Part shown: in pieces, positions 33,281 to 45,813 of the stretch
Layout of the letters: each line of letters opens with the position of its first letter
Position numbering within the stretch: position 1 is the first letter of the stretch
Assembly: GCA_022376925.1 (NCBI GenBank)
Contig: JAIOJX010000028.1
Coordinates: 68,971,001-69,035,000 of the forward strand
Direction: 5' to 3'
Source: Tragulus kanchil
Lineage: Eukaryota > Chordata > Mammalia > Artiodactyla > Tragulidae
DNA length: 64,000 nt
Made by a program: the position numbers and the translations under genes
Notes under the pieces: generated by a model
What the model saw: the letters and a program-made list of their open reading frames with translations, nothing else
Databases searched by the model: none
What the model was told of the DNA's origin: nothing

Positions 33281-35467
33281 TTTTATAATTTTTATGCTAA
33301 TCATTCATATTTCTTTGTTGATAGTTTCTTTTTTCATTTTGTTAAAGATAATTAGAATAATTTCTTGCTAATGCAATTTGGATTCTATTTAAACATTTTA
33401 AAGCAGTAAATTTCTATTAAAAGTTTGGCATGAGTCCCATGGATTTGTAACCTGAATTTTCTATTGAGTTTGGCCTACACCACCCCAGCAAAAGTACACA
33501 CTGACTCACATTGCCTCTTTACAGATATCTAAGGTCAAAGTACAGTAAATATGCTGATGTTATTGAATAACAAAGTTATCACTGTTACTATGGAAAGCAC
33601 AAATGCGGAGAGAAAAGGAAGAATAGAATGTGGTGATGTTGGTTTAAATTGCAGCTAGAACCAATAATTCACTTCCATTAGCATTGTCCACCAAAGAGCC
33701 TAGGGACAATGCAACCCCAAAACACAGATGCAGGTCTAGCTGCCCAAAGTTTTATTTCTAAGTACCACATAACTCTAAATGATGAGGTTTTATTGTTGTT
33801 ATAAATTCAGAAGAACATTTGGGCAGAAAGCATCTTAAAGGAATCACACATTTCAAATTTAAGAGAATTAGTGAGAGAACAGTCACTGTTGATTATAGTG
33901 AACTGAATAAGTATTAAACTCCATGTGATACTGACTGACACACACATACACACAAGAGTTCAGAAGAGAAAAATCCCTTCTATATGGAAAAATGTCCATA
34001 AGTCAAAGGAATGATATAAAAATTAACACTCTTTAAACATTGATTGACTCATTTAACTTCATCAATTAACAACCGCATATTTAAGAATGTTATTACTAAT
34101 TAACATTGTAAAATATACATTTACAGTGAAGACTTGTGGAGAATACCACCTGAAATCAAGTAATCAAACTGTTCTGTTTTAAAGGAGGTCGAAGGAAAAA
34201 CATTAATAGAGATTAAAAAGAGAGATTAAAGAGATCAAAGGAGAAAAGAAAAAGGCCAACTAAATGCAATGCATGGTCCATGGACAGATTCTGGATTTAA
34301 AAACAAGTAATTATAAACCATGCATAAAGACATTGTTGGGTCAATTGGAAATTTTCAATTAATATGTAACTACATATTAAATAAATTCTATTGCTTTAAA
34401 ATTCTTGAGTGCACTATGATCACACAGCAAAATGCACATTGTCTTTAGAGATACAAGTTAAAGTAACTAGAAAGGACATACCACAGTGTTCATAAGTTAA
34501 TTTCAAATGATTTAACCCAAACCAAGTATATATCTATTCTGTATCTAGAACTGTATTTACAAAAAGAGAAAGAGGAGTAAAGTTACTGTGGTAAATGTTA
34601 ATAAATTAGGTATCAAGGAAAAGGATTTATATGTGAGCCTTATTTTACATTTTTACTTTTTCTGTATTTTCTAAGAAATTTTAAATAAAATTTTGGAATA
34701 AACTCTACCAACTTAAAAGTGGAAAATAAGAAACAAAGAGTATTTCTTTAATTGAAAAATACCATCAAGTCCTTTATTTTTGTAATCTAGGGAAATTATA
34801 AAATACAGGCTATTGTTTATCTTTCATGTGTATATGCTACAAAGTAAATTTTAATTGGTTTAAAACATGTGTAAGCTTCCAAAGGAATGAAAATAAATAA
34901 CTGATTGGGATACTTCATTTACAGTTTTTTTAAGTTAATGAGTAGTTACATAATTAAGAAGAAAAAATTTGCTATTAACCAGAAAAATGTGCTAGCTTTT
35001 ATCTATATGAGTGTACCTAAATAGAAAAGTATGTGTTTTATAAATTGATACTATAAAACCTCTTGCCACTAATTTCTTTCCAGTATTATTTATCACTGTT
35101 TACTTAGTTTGAACAAATGTTAAAGTTTATTTTTGGAATTTTTTTTGTGTGGAGCTCTTGCAAATCGTTCGTATAATTATACAACCTTAATAATTTAACA
35201 TAGTCTAGTAATAAAATTTACATGATTAAGGAAAGATGAAATTACCATAGGGACTGATTCCTAGGGCAAAACAAATGAAGATTCAACTTTAAAATGTGAT
35301 TTTTTTTCACATATACATTCTCAATACAGAGTAAGTCATGTAGGTTGTATATAATCTTACTTCGTTTCATTTTTTTCATAGTCAAATGGGAGTAAGAGTA
35401 TTTCATCATAATGTTGCAACAAGTACTTAAAGAGAAAATGGATATGCCTAAAATGAATAAGTAATTT
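33281..35467. other. Unassigned AT-rich sequence, no duplication
   Basis: No gene, RNA or repeat family recognised. This part of the window is free of the 1.1-kb tandem duplications. Confidence 0.5.
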
Positions 35468-35665
35468 GTGTTGTGCTTAGTCGCTCAGTCATGTCTAACT
35501 CTTTGTGACTTTATGGACCACAGCCTGCCAGGCTCCTCCCTCCATGGGGATTCTCCAGGCAAGAACACTGGAGTGGGGTGCCATGCCCTCCTCCACAGGA
35601 TCTTCCCAACTCAGATATCTGACTCAGGTCTCCAAGTATTGCAGGTGGATTCTTTATCAGCTAAA
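35468..35665 (-). mobile_element. Bov-tA-type SINE, inverted
   Basis: The plus strand reads GTGCTTAGTCGCTCAGTCAT, TGGACCACAGCCTGCCAGGC, GGGATTCTCCAGGCAAGAAC and TCCTCCACAGGATCTTCCCA, the reverse complement of Bov-tA. The least diverged Bov-tA in the window. The 5' head (right end) is poorly preserved. Confidence 0.88.
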
Positions 35666-37021
35666 GAATCATTTATTGGTCAATAAATGATAAACTGTTA
35701 TTGATATTTTCTCAAAGCTAGATAGGACTGTTTTGCTTTCTCATGTGATCGACATGAAGTCTTCACATCTTGAACATCAGCTTTTCCCAGGATTTGTAAA
35801 AAAAAGTGAATACTGTTGTATTCACTGTGTATATAAGTTTTTCTCAGAAACAAATGGCAAAAATATATTTTTTAATTATTCTAATTTAAATTTCTCACTG
35901 GCTCCATGAAGAATTACTTTAAGAAAAATAATCTAAGTCAGGATGCATTTTATAAAATAAAAATGACAGTATGTTCAAGTTATGAACATAATTTAATACA
36001 ATTTCTTTGACAAGATAGTTGTTTCCCTTGAAATTCCTACAGCTTATTAAAAGAATTTGACCCATTATATTTTTGGAGACTTTACACTGTACATGATAAA
36101 TTTTCACACAGAATTTGCATATTACTATGTAGGCTGAATATAAGACAAACTGCAATAACCCAAACAAATGAATATGATAAACTGAGAATTTGGAATTTTT
36201 TAAAAAGTGCTTCAAGTTTTAGACCATTCAAATATAGTATCTCTTGATATTTTAACATATGTATATAGAAATGAGGATTTAAAGAAGTTTTATGAAATAA
36301 TTTTTATCATATTCCATGGATAAGCATGCATACAAAATTATGTTATTAGAGAATAAACATCTCATATGTTGAAGTACATCCAATATAAACTAGGTCTAGG
36401 CAAACTCCTGCTATGTAAAATCAGTTGTATTTGATTGTTTTTTAGATATTAGATATTCAATTTTTTAGATACTTTTAGATTATTTTTAGGTTATTTTCTA
36501 GATATTGTCACACAAATTATTTTTTTAAAGTTCCGGATCTATCCTATGTCTACATCCAACTTTCCCTGCACAACATCAGAACTCATTCTGCCTTTAAAGA
36601 GGAGGTAAAAGGAAATAGCATCTAAGAATACAGCTACACATTGTCAATAGTGGAGCTTTGCGAGTTCTGGAGGGAGTGGCAATTGCCTTAGAAACTATTT
36701 GGAGGCAAAATCTTCATTTGGCATCTTTAGAGGTTACTCTTTGGCACTTGTGCTCTCTTTCTCTTTCTTCTGTCTTCTGGGAGCAGAGGTATAGTTCATA
36801 GGACAGGCCTAATGCTGTCGACCAGAAGAGACTCCTCTTCCCAACTCAGGGTCACATTTGTTATCTAAAATTACTATTCATACTTACTCAGAGAAACACT
36901 TTGAAGGAATATGTATCTTTTAGCTTTATTATAGACCTACTTCAAAATCTCTGTGATAGAAAAGATTGGACTGAGATACCAGAATGTGCATTTCTATGTA
37001 GAACTCCAAATGATTTTGTTA
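35666..37021. other. Unassigned sequence
   Basis: AT-rich, with no recognised gene or repeat. A 98-codon frame on the minus strand (35919-36215) lacks any domain signature. Short imperfect TTTTTAGATATTAGATA-type repeats occur at 36440-36505. Confidence 0.45.
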
Positions 37022-37433
37022 TATATTTTAATTTTTTAATCAAAGTGTACTTGATTTACAATATTGTGTCAGTTTCAGGTATACAGCTTAAAAGATATTG
37101 GATAAAAGTCCTGTGCTATATAATAATTCCTTGTTGCTTATGTTTCACATATAGTAGTTTTTATCTGTTAATCCCTTCTTAATTTCTACCTCCCAACCTC
37201 TCCCATTTGGGACCCATACTCTTGTCTTCTATGAGTCCATTCCTGTTTCATTTGCAGATTCATTTGTATTACTTTCTTCTATTTTTCATATAAGTGATAT
37301 CATATAGTATTTGTCTTTCTGCCTGACTTCACTCAGGATAATATTCTCTAGGTTCATCCAACAGGTATAAATTCTACTTTGTATGTTAGAATTCCTCACT
37401 GAAGCTATCCAGTCCTGGACTTTTGTTTGAAGG
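37022..37433 (-). mobile_element. L1 3' UTR and ORF2 fragment, antisense
   Basis: The plus strand AGTGTACTTGATTTACAATA and CCTGTGCTATATAATAATTC areas are the reverse complement of the artiodactyl L1 3' end. TATAAGTGATATCATATAGT and CTGACTTCACTCAGGATAAT follow as its ORF2-proximal part. 37386-37433 (GAAGCTATCCAGTCCTGGAC) is the reverse complement of the RT segment around GGACCAGATGGCTTC. The sequence between these two regions of L1 is missing. Confidence 0.6.
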
Positions 37434-37539
37434 TAATGTCCCTTTTTCCTGGTGTGCCCATGCCAGACATAATGCAGAGCTGCTGTGTGAACTGGATGAG
37501 GTCATAGTATTTGTTATGCTTAGGCGTGGGGTCAGGGTG

Positions 37540-38280
37540 GTGTGGTTGCAGGAGCTGAGGTGGTTTCTCTGACCTGAGATTCAGACTGCCTCTGTGGGAG
37601 TCTTTCAGGACCTGTCTGACCCAGACCCAGTGCTAAGGTGCAGTGGAGCATGGCCAGAGCTCTCACGCCCCCTCCCCTAGGGTATTTCTGTTTACTCAGA
37701 TTGATTGCTTTCCAAGAGTTAGCCCAGATCTCACGCCAAGCTGTGGCATGAAATAAGTGGAGCCAGAGTGTTCACCCTGTTTAGACTGGAGACTTGGAAG
37801 GTGGCAAGGCAGCAGCCATCAGTTCAAGGCTCTCTGCTCTGCTAACTGGCAAGTCACTCTACTTTTGAGTATATGCACTCTACTTTTGAGTACAATCAAG
37901 GATTTTTTAGCCCTTCTGTCTTTTCTAGTGTTTCCCCCAGTAGCCAAGAAGACTTTTCTCCTCTGCACAGGACAGCAGGACTGGGACAGCCAGACTTGTG
38001 GCTAGACATGCTCACTTCTCAGGGCAAAGGTCCACCCATGTAGATCTTCTCTTCTTTTTAAATCCCTCTTGTGGGCAGGGACCTCAGCCCTATGCCTTTT
38101 TTCTGTCCTCCCTGATTGTGTGGAGATCCTTCTTGCAGCTTTGGTTGTACAGGAGTTCTTCCAATTTCTAGTTAGTTTTCTATAAGAACTGTTCAACCTG
38201 TGGATGTAGTTTTGATATGTCTGTGCCAGGAGGTGAGCTGCACATCTTCCTACTCTGTCATCTACATTCCTCCTCCTCAC
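37540..38280 (-). mobile_element. L1 5' UTR-like sequence, antisense
   Basis: Its right end, read on the minus strand, is GATGACAGAGTAGGAAGATG followed by GCAGCTCACCTCCTGG, like the 5' start of artiodactyl L1 families that begin AAGATGGCGGAGTAGGA. The rest is GC-richer than its surroundings and fits an L1 5' UTR. With 37022-37433 it may be one internally deleted antisense L1 or two insertions. A short frame of 82 codons (37757-38005) is not supported as a gene. Repeated at 38639-39372 by tandem duplication 12. Confidence 0.5.
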
Positions 38281-39728
38281 AAGAGATTCTTTTATACTTT
38301 TAATCTGAAAGTCAAACTTGTATGTGTTCTAGGAGTATAAGAAACAATATTCTCTCATGAATTTTTGAGCCTCACCAATGAATCACTATCAGATTATCCA
38401 ACTCAACATAGGTAGGAAAATGGTCTATCATCAATTTTAGGCTGAGTAGAGCTCAAATATATTGAAGGGGGATGCTTCAGTGAACATATTCCTCCAGGGA
38501 GGTGGGTTATGAGTGTGAAGGTGTGTATGTGCTGAGAAGATGAATTTAATGGAGTAGGAATAGTACTAAGGGAAGGGAGTCAGAAAATTGGAATTCTACA
38601 TATTTTTACTTGGAAATCATGCCTGCATCAAGCACAAGTGCAGGAGCTGAGGTGGTTTCTCTGACCTGAGATTCAGACTGCCTCTGTGGGAGTCTTTCAG
38701 GACCTGTCTGACCCAGACCCAGTGCTAAGGTGCAGTGGAGCATGGCCAGAGCTCTCACGCCCCCTCCCCTAGGGTATTTCTGTTTACTCAGATTGATTGC
38801 TTTCCAAGAGTTAGCCCAGATCTCACGCCAAGCTGTGGCATGAAATAAGTGGAGCCAGAGTGTTCACCCTGTTTAGACTGGAGACTTGGAAGGTGGCAAG
38901 GCAGCAGCCATCAGTTCAAGGCTCTCTGCTCTGCTAACTGGCAAGTCACTCTACTTTTGAGTATATGCACTCTACTTTTGAGTACAATCAAGGATTTTTT
39001 AGCCCTTCTGTCTTTTCTAGTGTTTCCCCCAGTAGCCAAGAAGACTTTTCTCCTCTGCACAGGACAGCAGGACTGGGACAGCCAGACTTGTGGCTAGACA
39101 TGCTCACTTCTCAGGGCAAAGGTCCACCCATGTAGATCTTCTCTTCTTTTTAAATCCCTCTTGTGGGCAGGGACCTCAGCCCTATGCCTTTTTTCTGTCC
39201 TCCCTGATTGTGTGGAGATCCTTCTTGCAGCTTTGGTTGTACAGGAGTTCTTCCAATTTCTAGTTAGTTTTCTATAAGAACTGTTCAACCTGTGGATGTA
39301 GTTTTGATATGTCTGTGCCAGGAGGTGAGCTGCACATCTTCCTACTCTGTCATCTACATTCCTCCTCCTCACAAGAGATTCTTTTATACTTTTAATCTGA
39401 AAGTCAAACTTGTATGTGTTCTAGGAGTATAAGAAACAATATTCTCTCATGAATTTTTGAGCCTCACCAATGAATCACTATCAGATTATCCAACTCAACA
39501 TAGGTAGGAAAATGGTCTATCATCAATTTTAGGCTGAGTAGAGCTCAAATATATTGAAGGGGGATGCTTCAGTGAACATATTCCTCCAGGGAGGTGGGTT
39601 ATGAGTGTGAAGGTGTGTATGTGCTGAGAAGATGAATTTAATGGAGTAGGAATAGTACTAAGGGAAGGGAGTCAGAAAATTGGAATTCTACATATTTTTA
39701 CTTGGAAATCATGCCTGCATCAAGCACA
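37547..39728. repeat. Tandem duplication 12, offset 1,092 bp
   Basis: Copy A 37547-38636, copy B 38639-39728; join at CACAAGTGCAGG where B continues CACAGAGGTG. It covers the antisense L1 5' UTR and about 350 bp of unassigned flank. Confidence 0.95.
37855..37896. repeat. 21-bp direct repeat, two units
   Basis: CACTCTACTTTTGAGTATATG (37855-37875) followed at once by CACTCTACTTTTGAGTACAAT (37876-37896), 18 of 21 matching. It is repeated with its surroundings at 38947-38988, so it is older than the larger duplication. Confidence 0.85.
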
Positions 39729-41565
39729 GAGGTGTTTGAGATCTTGATTCTACGAACATGTAGCAAACTTAAAGAAATGACCAGTTGTGCTGATATGCAC
39801 ACATTCTTCTTTTACTCTTCAATGTAGTCTATGATCAAACTGCTATATAGGAGAATAACATTGGGAAGCAGAGTGCAAACATGGGCATAATATTTTATAT
39901 TTAAAACATTTTCTGTAAATATCCATATATATATATTTATATACATAAGATTGTTTGTGTGTGTGTTTATTTACACATAATTCATAGCTACTCAAAACAG
40001 AAATCAAAATAAGGTCTTAGTCATGATCACTCTTATCTATTATAACTAAAACTATAACAACGCATGAAAAGAACTGGAGAGAATTATCATTTAAGTGTCT
40101 ATGTAGGTATATGATTATGTCTGCACATGTGCAGATATTTGTGGACAATAGTGATGTTGTTATGATAGACACCTGTTCCTTGTATGTGACATGAGCCACA
40201 ATGCCTTTGGCACAAGTGTGAGGAAAGGATGCTAATCAGACGTGTCACTCATAGGATACAGTTCACAGGAAAGCTTCCAACAGTGATACTGCTAAGTTAG
40301 GAGACATACCAGTTCTCATCCCCCTTTCCCTATTGACTTTATGTAACACAGAACTGATGGCAGGAATAGCAACAGCATCTTGGAGTTATGAATGCAAGGT
40401 CAAGAGAGGAAAGAGTCACGGGAGTTGTGAAATTTAAGCTATGTAACCACTCTGAGCAACTTCACTGGTAAGGATACTGATAAGTGAGAATTGTGAGAAC
40501 TTTAGGAGTATAAGAAACAATATTCTCTCATGAATTTTGAGCCTCACCAATGAATCACTATCAGATTATCCAACTCAACATAGGTAGGAAAATGGTCTAT
40601 CATCAATTTTAGGCTGAGTAGAGCTCAAATATATTGAAGGGGGATGCTTCAGTGAACATATTCCTCCAGGGAGGTGGGTTATGAGTGTGAAGGTGTGTAT
40701 GTGCTGAGAAGATGAATTTAATGGAGTAGGAATAGTACTAAGGGAAGGGAGTCAGAAAATTGGAATTCTACATATTTTTACTTGGAAATCATGCCTGCAT
40801 CAAGCACAGAGGTGTTTGAGATCTTGATTCTACGAACATGTAGCAAACTTAAAGAAATGACCAGTTGTGCTGATATGCACACATTCTTCTTTTACTCTTC
40901 AATGTAGTCTATGATCAAACTGCTATATAGGAGAATAACATTGGGAAGCAGAGTGCAAACATGGGCATAATATTTTATATTTAAAACATTTTCTGTAAAT
41001 ATCCATATATATATATTTATATACATAAGATTGTTTGTGTGTGTGTTTATTTACACATAATTCATAGCTACTCAAAACAGAAATCAAAATAAGGTCTTAG
41101 TCATGATCACTCTTATCTATTATAACTAAAACTATAACAACGCATGAAAAGAACTGGAGAGAATTATCATTTAAGTGTCTATGTAGGTATATGATTATGT
41201 CTGCACATGTGCAGATATTTGTGGACAATAGTGATGTTGTTATGATAGACACCTGTTCCTTGTATGTGACATGAGCCACAATGCCTTTGGCACAAGTGTG
41301 AGGAAAGGATGCTAATCAGACGTGTCACTCATAGGATACAGTTCACAGGAAAGCTTCCAACAGTGATACTGCTAAGTTAGGAGACATACCAGTTCTCATC
41401 CCCCTTTCCCTATTGACTTTATGTAACACAGAACTGATGGCAGGAATAGCAACAGCATCTTGGAGTTATGAATGCAAGGTCAAGAGAGGAAAGAGTCACG
41501 GGAGTTGTGAAATTTAAGCTATGTAACCACTCTGAGCAACTTCACTGGTAAGGATACTGATAAGT
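39422..41565. repeat. Tandem duplication 13, offset 1,080-1,081 bp
   Basis: Copy A 39422 to about 40485, copy B 40503-41565. It overlaps duplication 12, so about 300 bp (starting at 38330, 39422 and 40503) exists three times. The right copy lost one T in GAATTTTTGAG near its start; the left copy ends in diverged sequence (TAAGTGAGAATTGTG against TAAGTAAAAACAAAAG). Confidence 0.95.
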
Positions 41566-41997
41566 AAAAACAAAAGTTCCAAAGGAAATTGGGAAAAACA
41601 CAAAAATAATATCATTGGGAAAAAAAATCAGATACTTCATCACAATATCACTGAGAGAAAATGCAATTAAAATAGAAACACTCATCATATGGGTTAGAAT
41701 AAAAGACAGCAAAGAGCTGTATGCATATATGGTGCAGGGTCTTCATGCAAAATCATTTTGTCATACCTAGTATTTATGTTAACACACATACACATAGTGC
41801 ACATATTCTTTCTTTTGTGATTAACATGCATGTAAAGTTTCATAAAAATGAAAACACAAACATATGTGTGCTTAAACACACATATTTATACACATAATGA
41901 AAAGAAAAACTAAAAACACTCAGGGCCATAAGATTTTGAAGATCAGGAGAGCATTTGTATCTCATGAAGGAGGGGTGATATGTATAAACAGATATAC

Positions 41998-42033
<36 letters not shown>

Positions 42034-43720
42034 AACATGTTCTAAATTTATATTAATATATTATATATACTTATATTAATATAATATAAATATATTAATA
42101 TAATATATTTTCTTTTTATTTTAAATAGAGCAATTTAAAATGATGTAGAACACTTTTGTTAGTTTAACTTAAGCTGTAAGTATATAAAATTTTTGTTTTG
42201 TTGTTTCTAGAGTGTTACATAGTATATATTTTGTTTTATATTTAATAAAAGAAACTCCTCGACCTAGAGATGAACAAAGAAATGGTGATTAACAAAAACA
42301 CAATCTACCTGATAAAAAAGCCATTTGAATTTTCTCTTGTCATTGGACAAGCTGACTTAAGCATTACTATATTATGATTTAAAATGACCTTGAGTCATTA
42401 TTTTCATATAATATGGCCAACTATCCATTGAGAAGTATTCCCTTGGGAAGCAATATCTCCAATTCAAAATATAAATGAGTGATGCTCTGGCAGAAAAAAT
42501 GCCAATAATGACATTCAAGTTTTTGGAAATTGTGATATCAGCTAATGAAGTCTTAGAGTATATACTCAGACAACTGTCAAATTGGTTCTAGGCCTTGAGG
42601 GATATGAATGTTCATTAGCATGAGAGTTATATATTAACATAATTTAAATCATTTCAGGACAGTAACTTAGGTTGAGAAAATGGAGGGAAAAAAAAAAAAA
42701 GCTCTTATTAAAGTGCCATGATGTTCAAGGTCATGTGAATGTGACTAGCCTGCTGCCTAAATCATTTTGCCAGATGACAGGATGAGAAAATGTCTTAAAG
42801 TCTTGCAAGATGTGAATTTATTTTCTAAAACTCAAGTCCTATCAATAAAAATATTAAACTTGTTGAAACCTTTAAGAAAAATAAAGACATCTGGGGTTTG
42901 CCCAACGTCCTTCCCTGTTCCAGGAAACAAGTACAAAGCAATGGAGGCTGTGATTTAAAATGACCTTTATAACAATCTGGACACTCTTGTGCCCATTAAA
43001 ATTTACAATTAATGCATTCCTTTTTTCATTGTACTGCTAGTGTTGGCAGGTTTTGGCATGCAGAATACAGAAAATTTCTAAGCAATCTATTTGAGATGAA
43101 ATTTCAGTCTCAAGAATTTCTACTTTCTACTGCTGTCTTAACTGCTTGCTTGTTTTTGTCATAGCACTATTGCAATTGGTAAATAAATTTTAGTTTCTTC
43201 CTCCCTCACTTCTTTCTTTTCTTCCTCCCTTACTTACTCTTCTTGCTTTCAATGAGCAAGACCTGGTAGTCATGCACAGTATTTCAAACTACATTTCACT
43301 GGCAAGTACTCAACCATGTGTCACAAGTATCTCTCTTGTATACAGCCTTCCAGACAAAAGATTTGCATAAAAACAAGAGGTTATATTTTTTCTGTAAAAT
43401 GTTGCTTACTAAATGAGAGACAAAACACACAATGCCATCCAACTTTCTAAGTGAGCAGAACATAAGACTCTTAGTTGCGATACATCTATAACAACCAAAG
43501 ATAAAGTCCCAGTAACTGGGTAGGAGTCGGGGAAGGGGGAGGATAATAGTCTTTCTTGTTTAGAATTGTTTTTGAAAGTCCCCACTCCATGTGAAAAAGA
43601 CCTCTCAGTACTGAGTTGGTTATAAGATGGGCAATATACAGGCATTCAAGGGCAAAGGAGAAGCTGCAACAAAAAGGTAAGAGGGGCACAACTGCATTTT
43701 AAAATCAAACCTCATACCTG
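39729..43720. other. Unassigned AT-rich sequence with microsatellites
   Basis: No gene or named repeat recognised. It contains tandem duplication 13, short TA and GT tracts (39925-39966 and again at 41005-41046) and the TA tract at 42000. A short pyrimidine-rich stretch lies at 43195-43245. Confidence 0.45.
41996..42113. repeat. (TA)n microsatellite and AT palindromes
   Basis: About 16 TA steps (42000-42031) followed by nested TATTAATATA-type palindromes (42048-42112). Almost pure A/T over 80 bp, self-complementary, cruciform-prone. Confidence 0.85.
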
Positions 43721-45813
43721 CCAGAGATGCTGGGAGGGCACAGACAAAACCTTGTGCACTCCAAGACCCAGAGAAAGGAACAGTGCCTTCCCCAAGAGAC
43801 TGCTCCAGACCTGCCTTTGAGTATCTGAGTGTCTCCTGCAGAGGCACAGGTTAGCAGTGGCCTTCTGCAGGGATAGGGATTCTGGCAACATAAGTCCTGG
43901 AAGGCTCAGCGTGTGGTGTAAGCACTCTTGGAAGGGGTCGCCAACAGTTGAACTATAGAACCACTGAGCAGGACTGGGAAGACAGAATCTGGAGGGCACA
44001 AACAAAACCTTGGGTACACCAGTCTGAGAACATTCTCCAGGAGAGACCAGATCTTAGGTCACAAACCAAAACTCAGTAAATTAAGAAAATTGAAATCATA
44101 TCAACCACTTTTTCTGATCACAATGCTATAAGACTAGATATCAATTACAAGAAAAAAAAAACATTAAAAACACAAACATGGAGATTAAACAATACACTTG
44201 TAAATGATGAACATATTACTGGAGATATCAGAATGAAAATTGAAAAATGACAATGAAAACACAACAACTCAAAACCTATAGGATACAGCAAAAGCAGTAC
44301 TAAGAGGTAAGTTTATAGCAATACAAACTATCTTTCTTTGTATCTTAGGAAACAAGAAAAACATTGATAGACAACCTAATTCTACATTTAAAACAACTGG
44401 GAAAAGAACAACTGCGCCCCCCCCCCCCAAAGTTAGCAGAAGAAGAGAAATCATAAAGATCAGAGCAGAAACAAATGAAAAAGAAATGAAAGAAACAATA
44501 GTAAAGATAAACAAAATGAAAAGCTGGTTCTTCGAAAAGATAAACAAAATTGAAAAACCACCGGCCAGACTCATCAAGAAAAAGAGAAGAATCAAATCAA
44601 CAAAATCAGAAGTGAAAAAGAAGTTACAACAGACAATGTAGAAATACAAAGGTTTATAAGAGACTATTATGAACAACTATATGGCAATAAAATGGACAGC
44701 TTGGAAGAAATAGATTCCTACATAAGGTTCCAGACTCAAAAAAATATAACAAACTCAACAAAATCAGAAGTAAAAAAAAAGCATTTTAAAATCAAACCTC
44801 ATACCTGCCAGAGATGCTGGGAGGGCACAGACAAAACCTTGTGCACTCCAAGACCCAGAGAAAGGAACAGTGCCTTCCCCAAGAGACTGCTCCAGACCTG
44901 CCTTTGAGTATCTGAGTGTCTCCTGCAGAGGCACAGGTTAGCAGTGGCCTTCTGCAGGGATAGGGATTCTGGCAACATAAGTCCTGGAAGGCTCAGCGTG
45001 TGGTGTAAGCACTCTTGGAAGGGGTCGCCAACAGTTGAACTATAGAACCACTGAGCAGGACTGGGAAGACAGAATCTGGAGGGCACAAACAAAACCTTGG
45101 GTACACCAGTCTGAGAACATTCTCCAGGAGAGACCAGATCTTAGGTCACAAACCAAAACTCAGTAAATTAAGAAAATTGAAATCATATCAACCACTTTTT
45201 CTGATCACAATGCTATAAGACTAGATATCAATTACAAGAAAAAAAAAACATTAAAAACACAAACATGGAGATTAAACAATACACTTGTAAATGATGAACA
45301 TATTACTGGAGATATCAGAATGAAAATTGAAAAATGACAATGAAAACACAACAACTCAAAACCTATAGGATACAGCAAAAGCAGTACTAAGAGGTAAGTT
45401 TATAGCAATACAAACTATCTTTCTTTGTATCTTAGGAAACAAGAAAAACATTGATAGACAACCTAATTCTACATTTAAAACAACTGGGAAAAGAACAACT
45501 GCGCCCCCCCCCCCCAAAGTTAGCAGAAGAAGAGAAATCATAAAGATCAGAGCAGAAACAAATGAAAAAGAAATGAAAGAAACAATAGTAAAGATAAACA
45601 AAATGAAAAGCTGGTTCTTCGAAAAGATAAACAAAATTGAAAAACCACCGGCCAGACTCATCAAGAAAAAGAGAAGAATCAAATCAACAAAATCAGAAGT
45701 GAAAAAGAAGTTACAACAGACAATGTAGAAATACAAAGGTTTATAAGAGACTATTATGAACAACTATATGGCAATAAAATGGACAGCTTGGAAGAAATAG
45801 ATTCCTACATAAG
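43694..45813. repeat. Tandem duplication 14, offset 1,087 bp
   Basis: Copy A 43694-44726, copy B 44781-45813. Between them lie 54 bp of filler (44727-44780) containing CAACAAAATCAGAAGTAAAA, a degraded copy of CAACAAAATCAGAAGTGAAA found about 150 bp earlier. It spans the BovB/L1 border. Confidence 0.95.
43721..44022 (+). mobile_element. BovB LINE 5' UTR, left part of a nested element
   Basis: GGGAGGGCACAGACAAAACC, CTCCAAGACCCAGAGAAAGG and CAAGAGACTGCTCCAGACCT match the start of full BovB as I recall it. The motif GGAGGGCACARACAAAACCTTG occurs twice (about 43734 and 43992), so the 5' UTR holds a repeated start. BovB copies with a 5' end are uncommon. It is cut at 44022 by an L1 and resumes at 49770. 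Confidence 0.65.

Noticed and set aside
37757..38005. 82-codon frame (and its copy at 38849) with a hydrophobic stretch as a small membrane protein
   Set aside because: It lies in antisense L1 5' UTR-like sequence and includes the 21-bp direct repeat; the two copies come from duplication 12.
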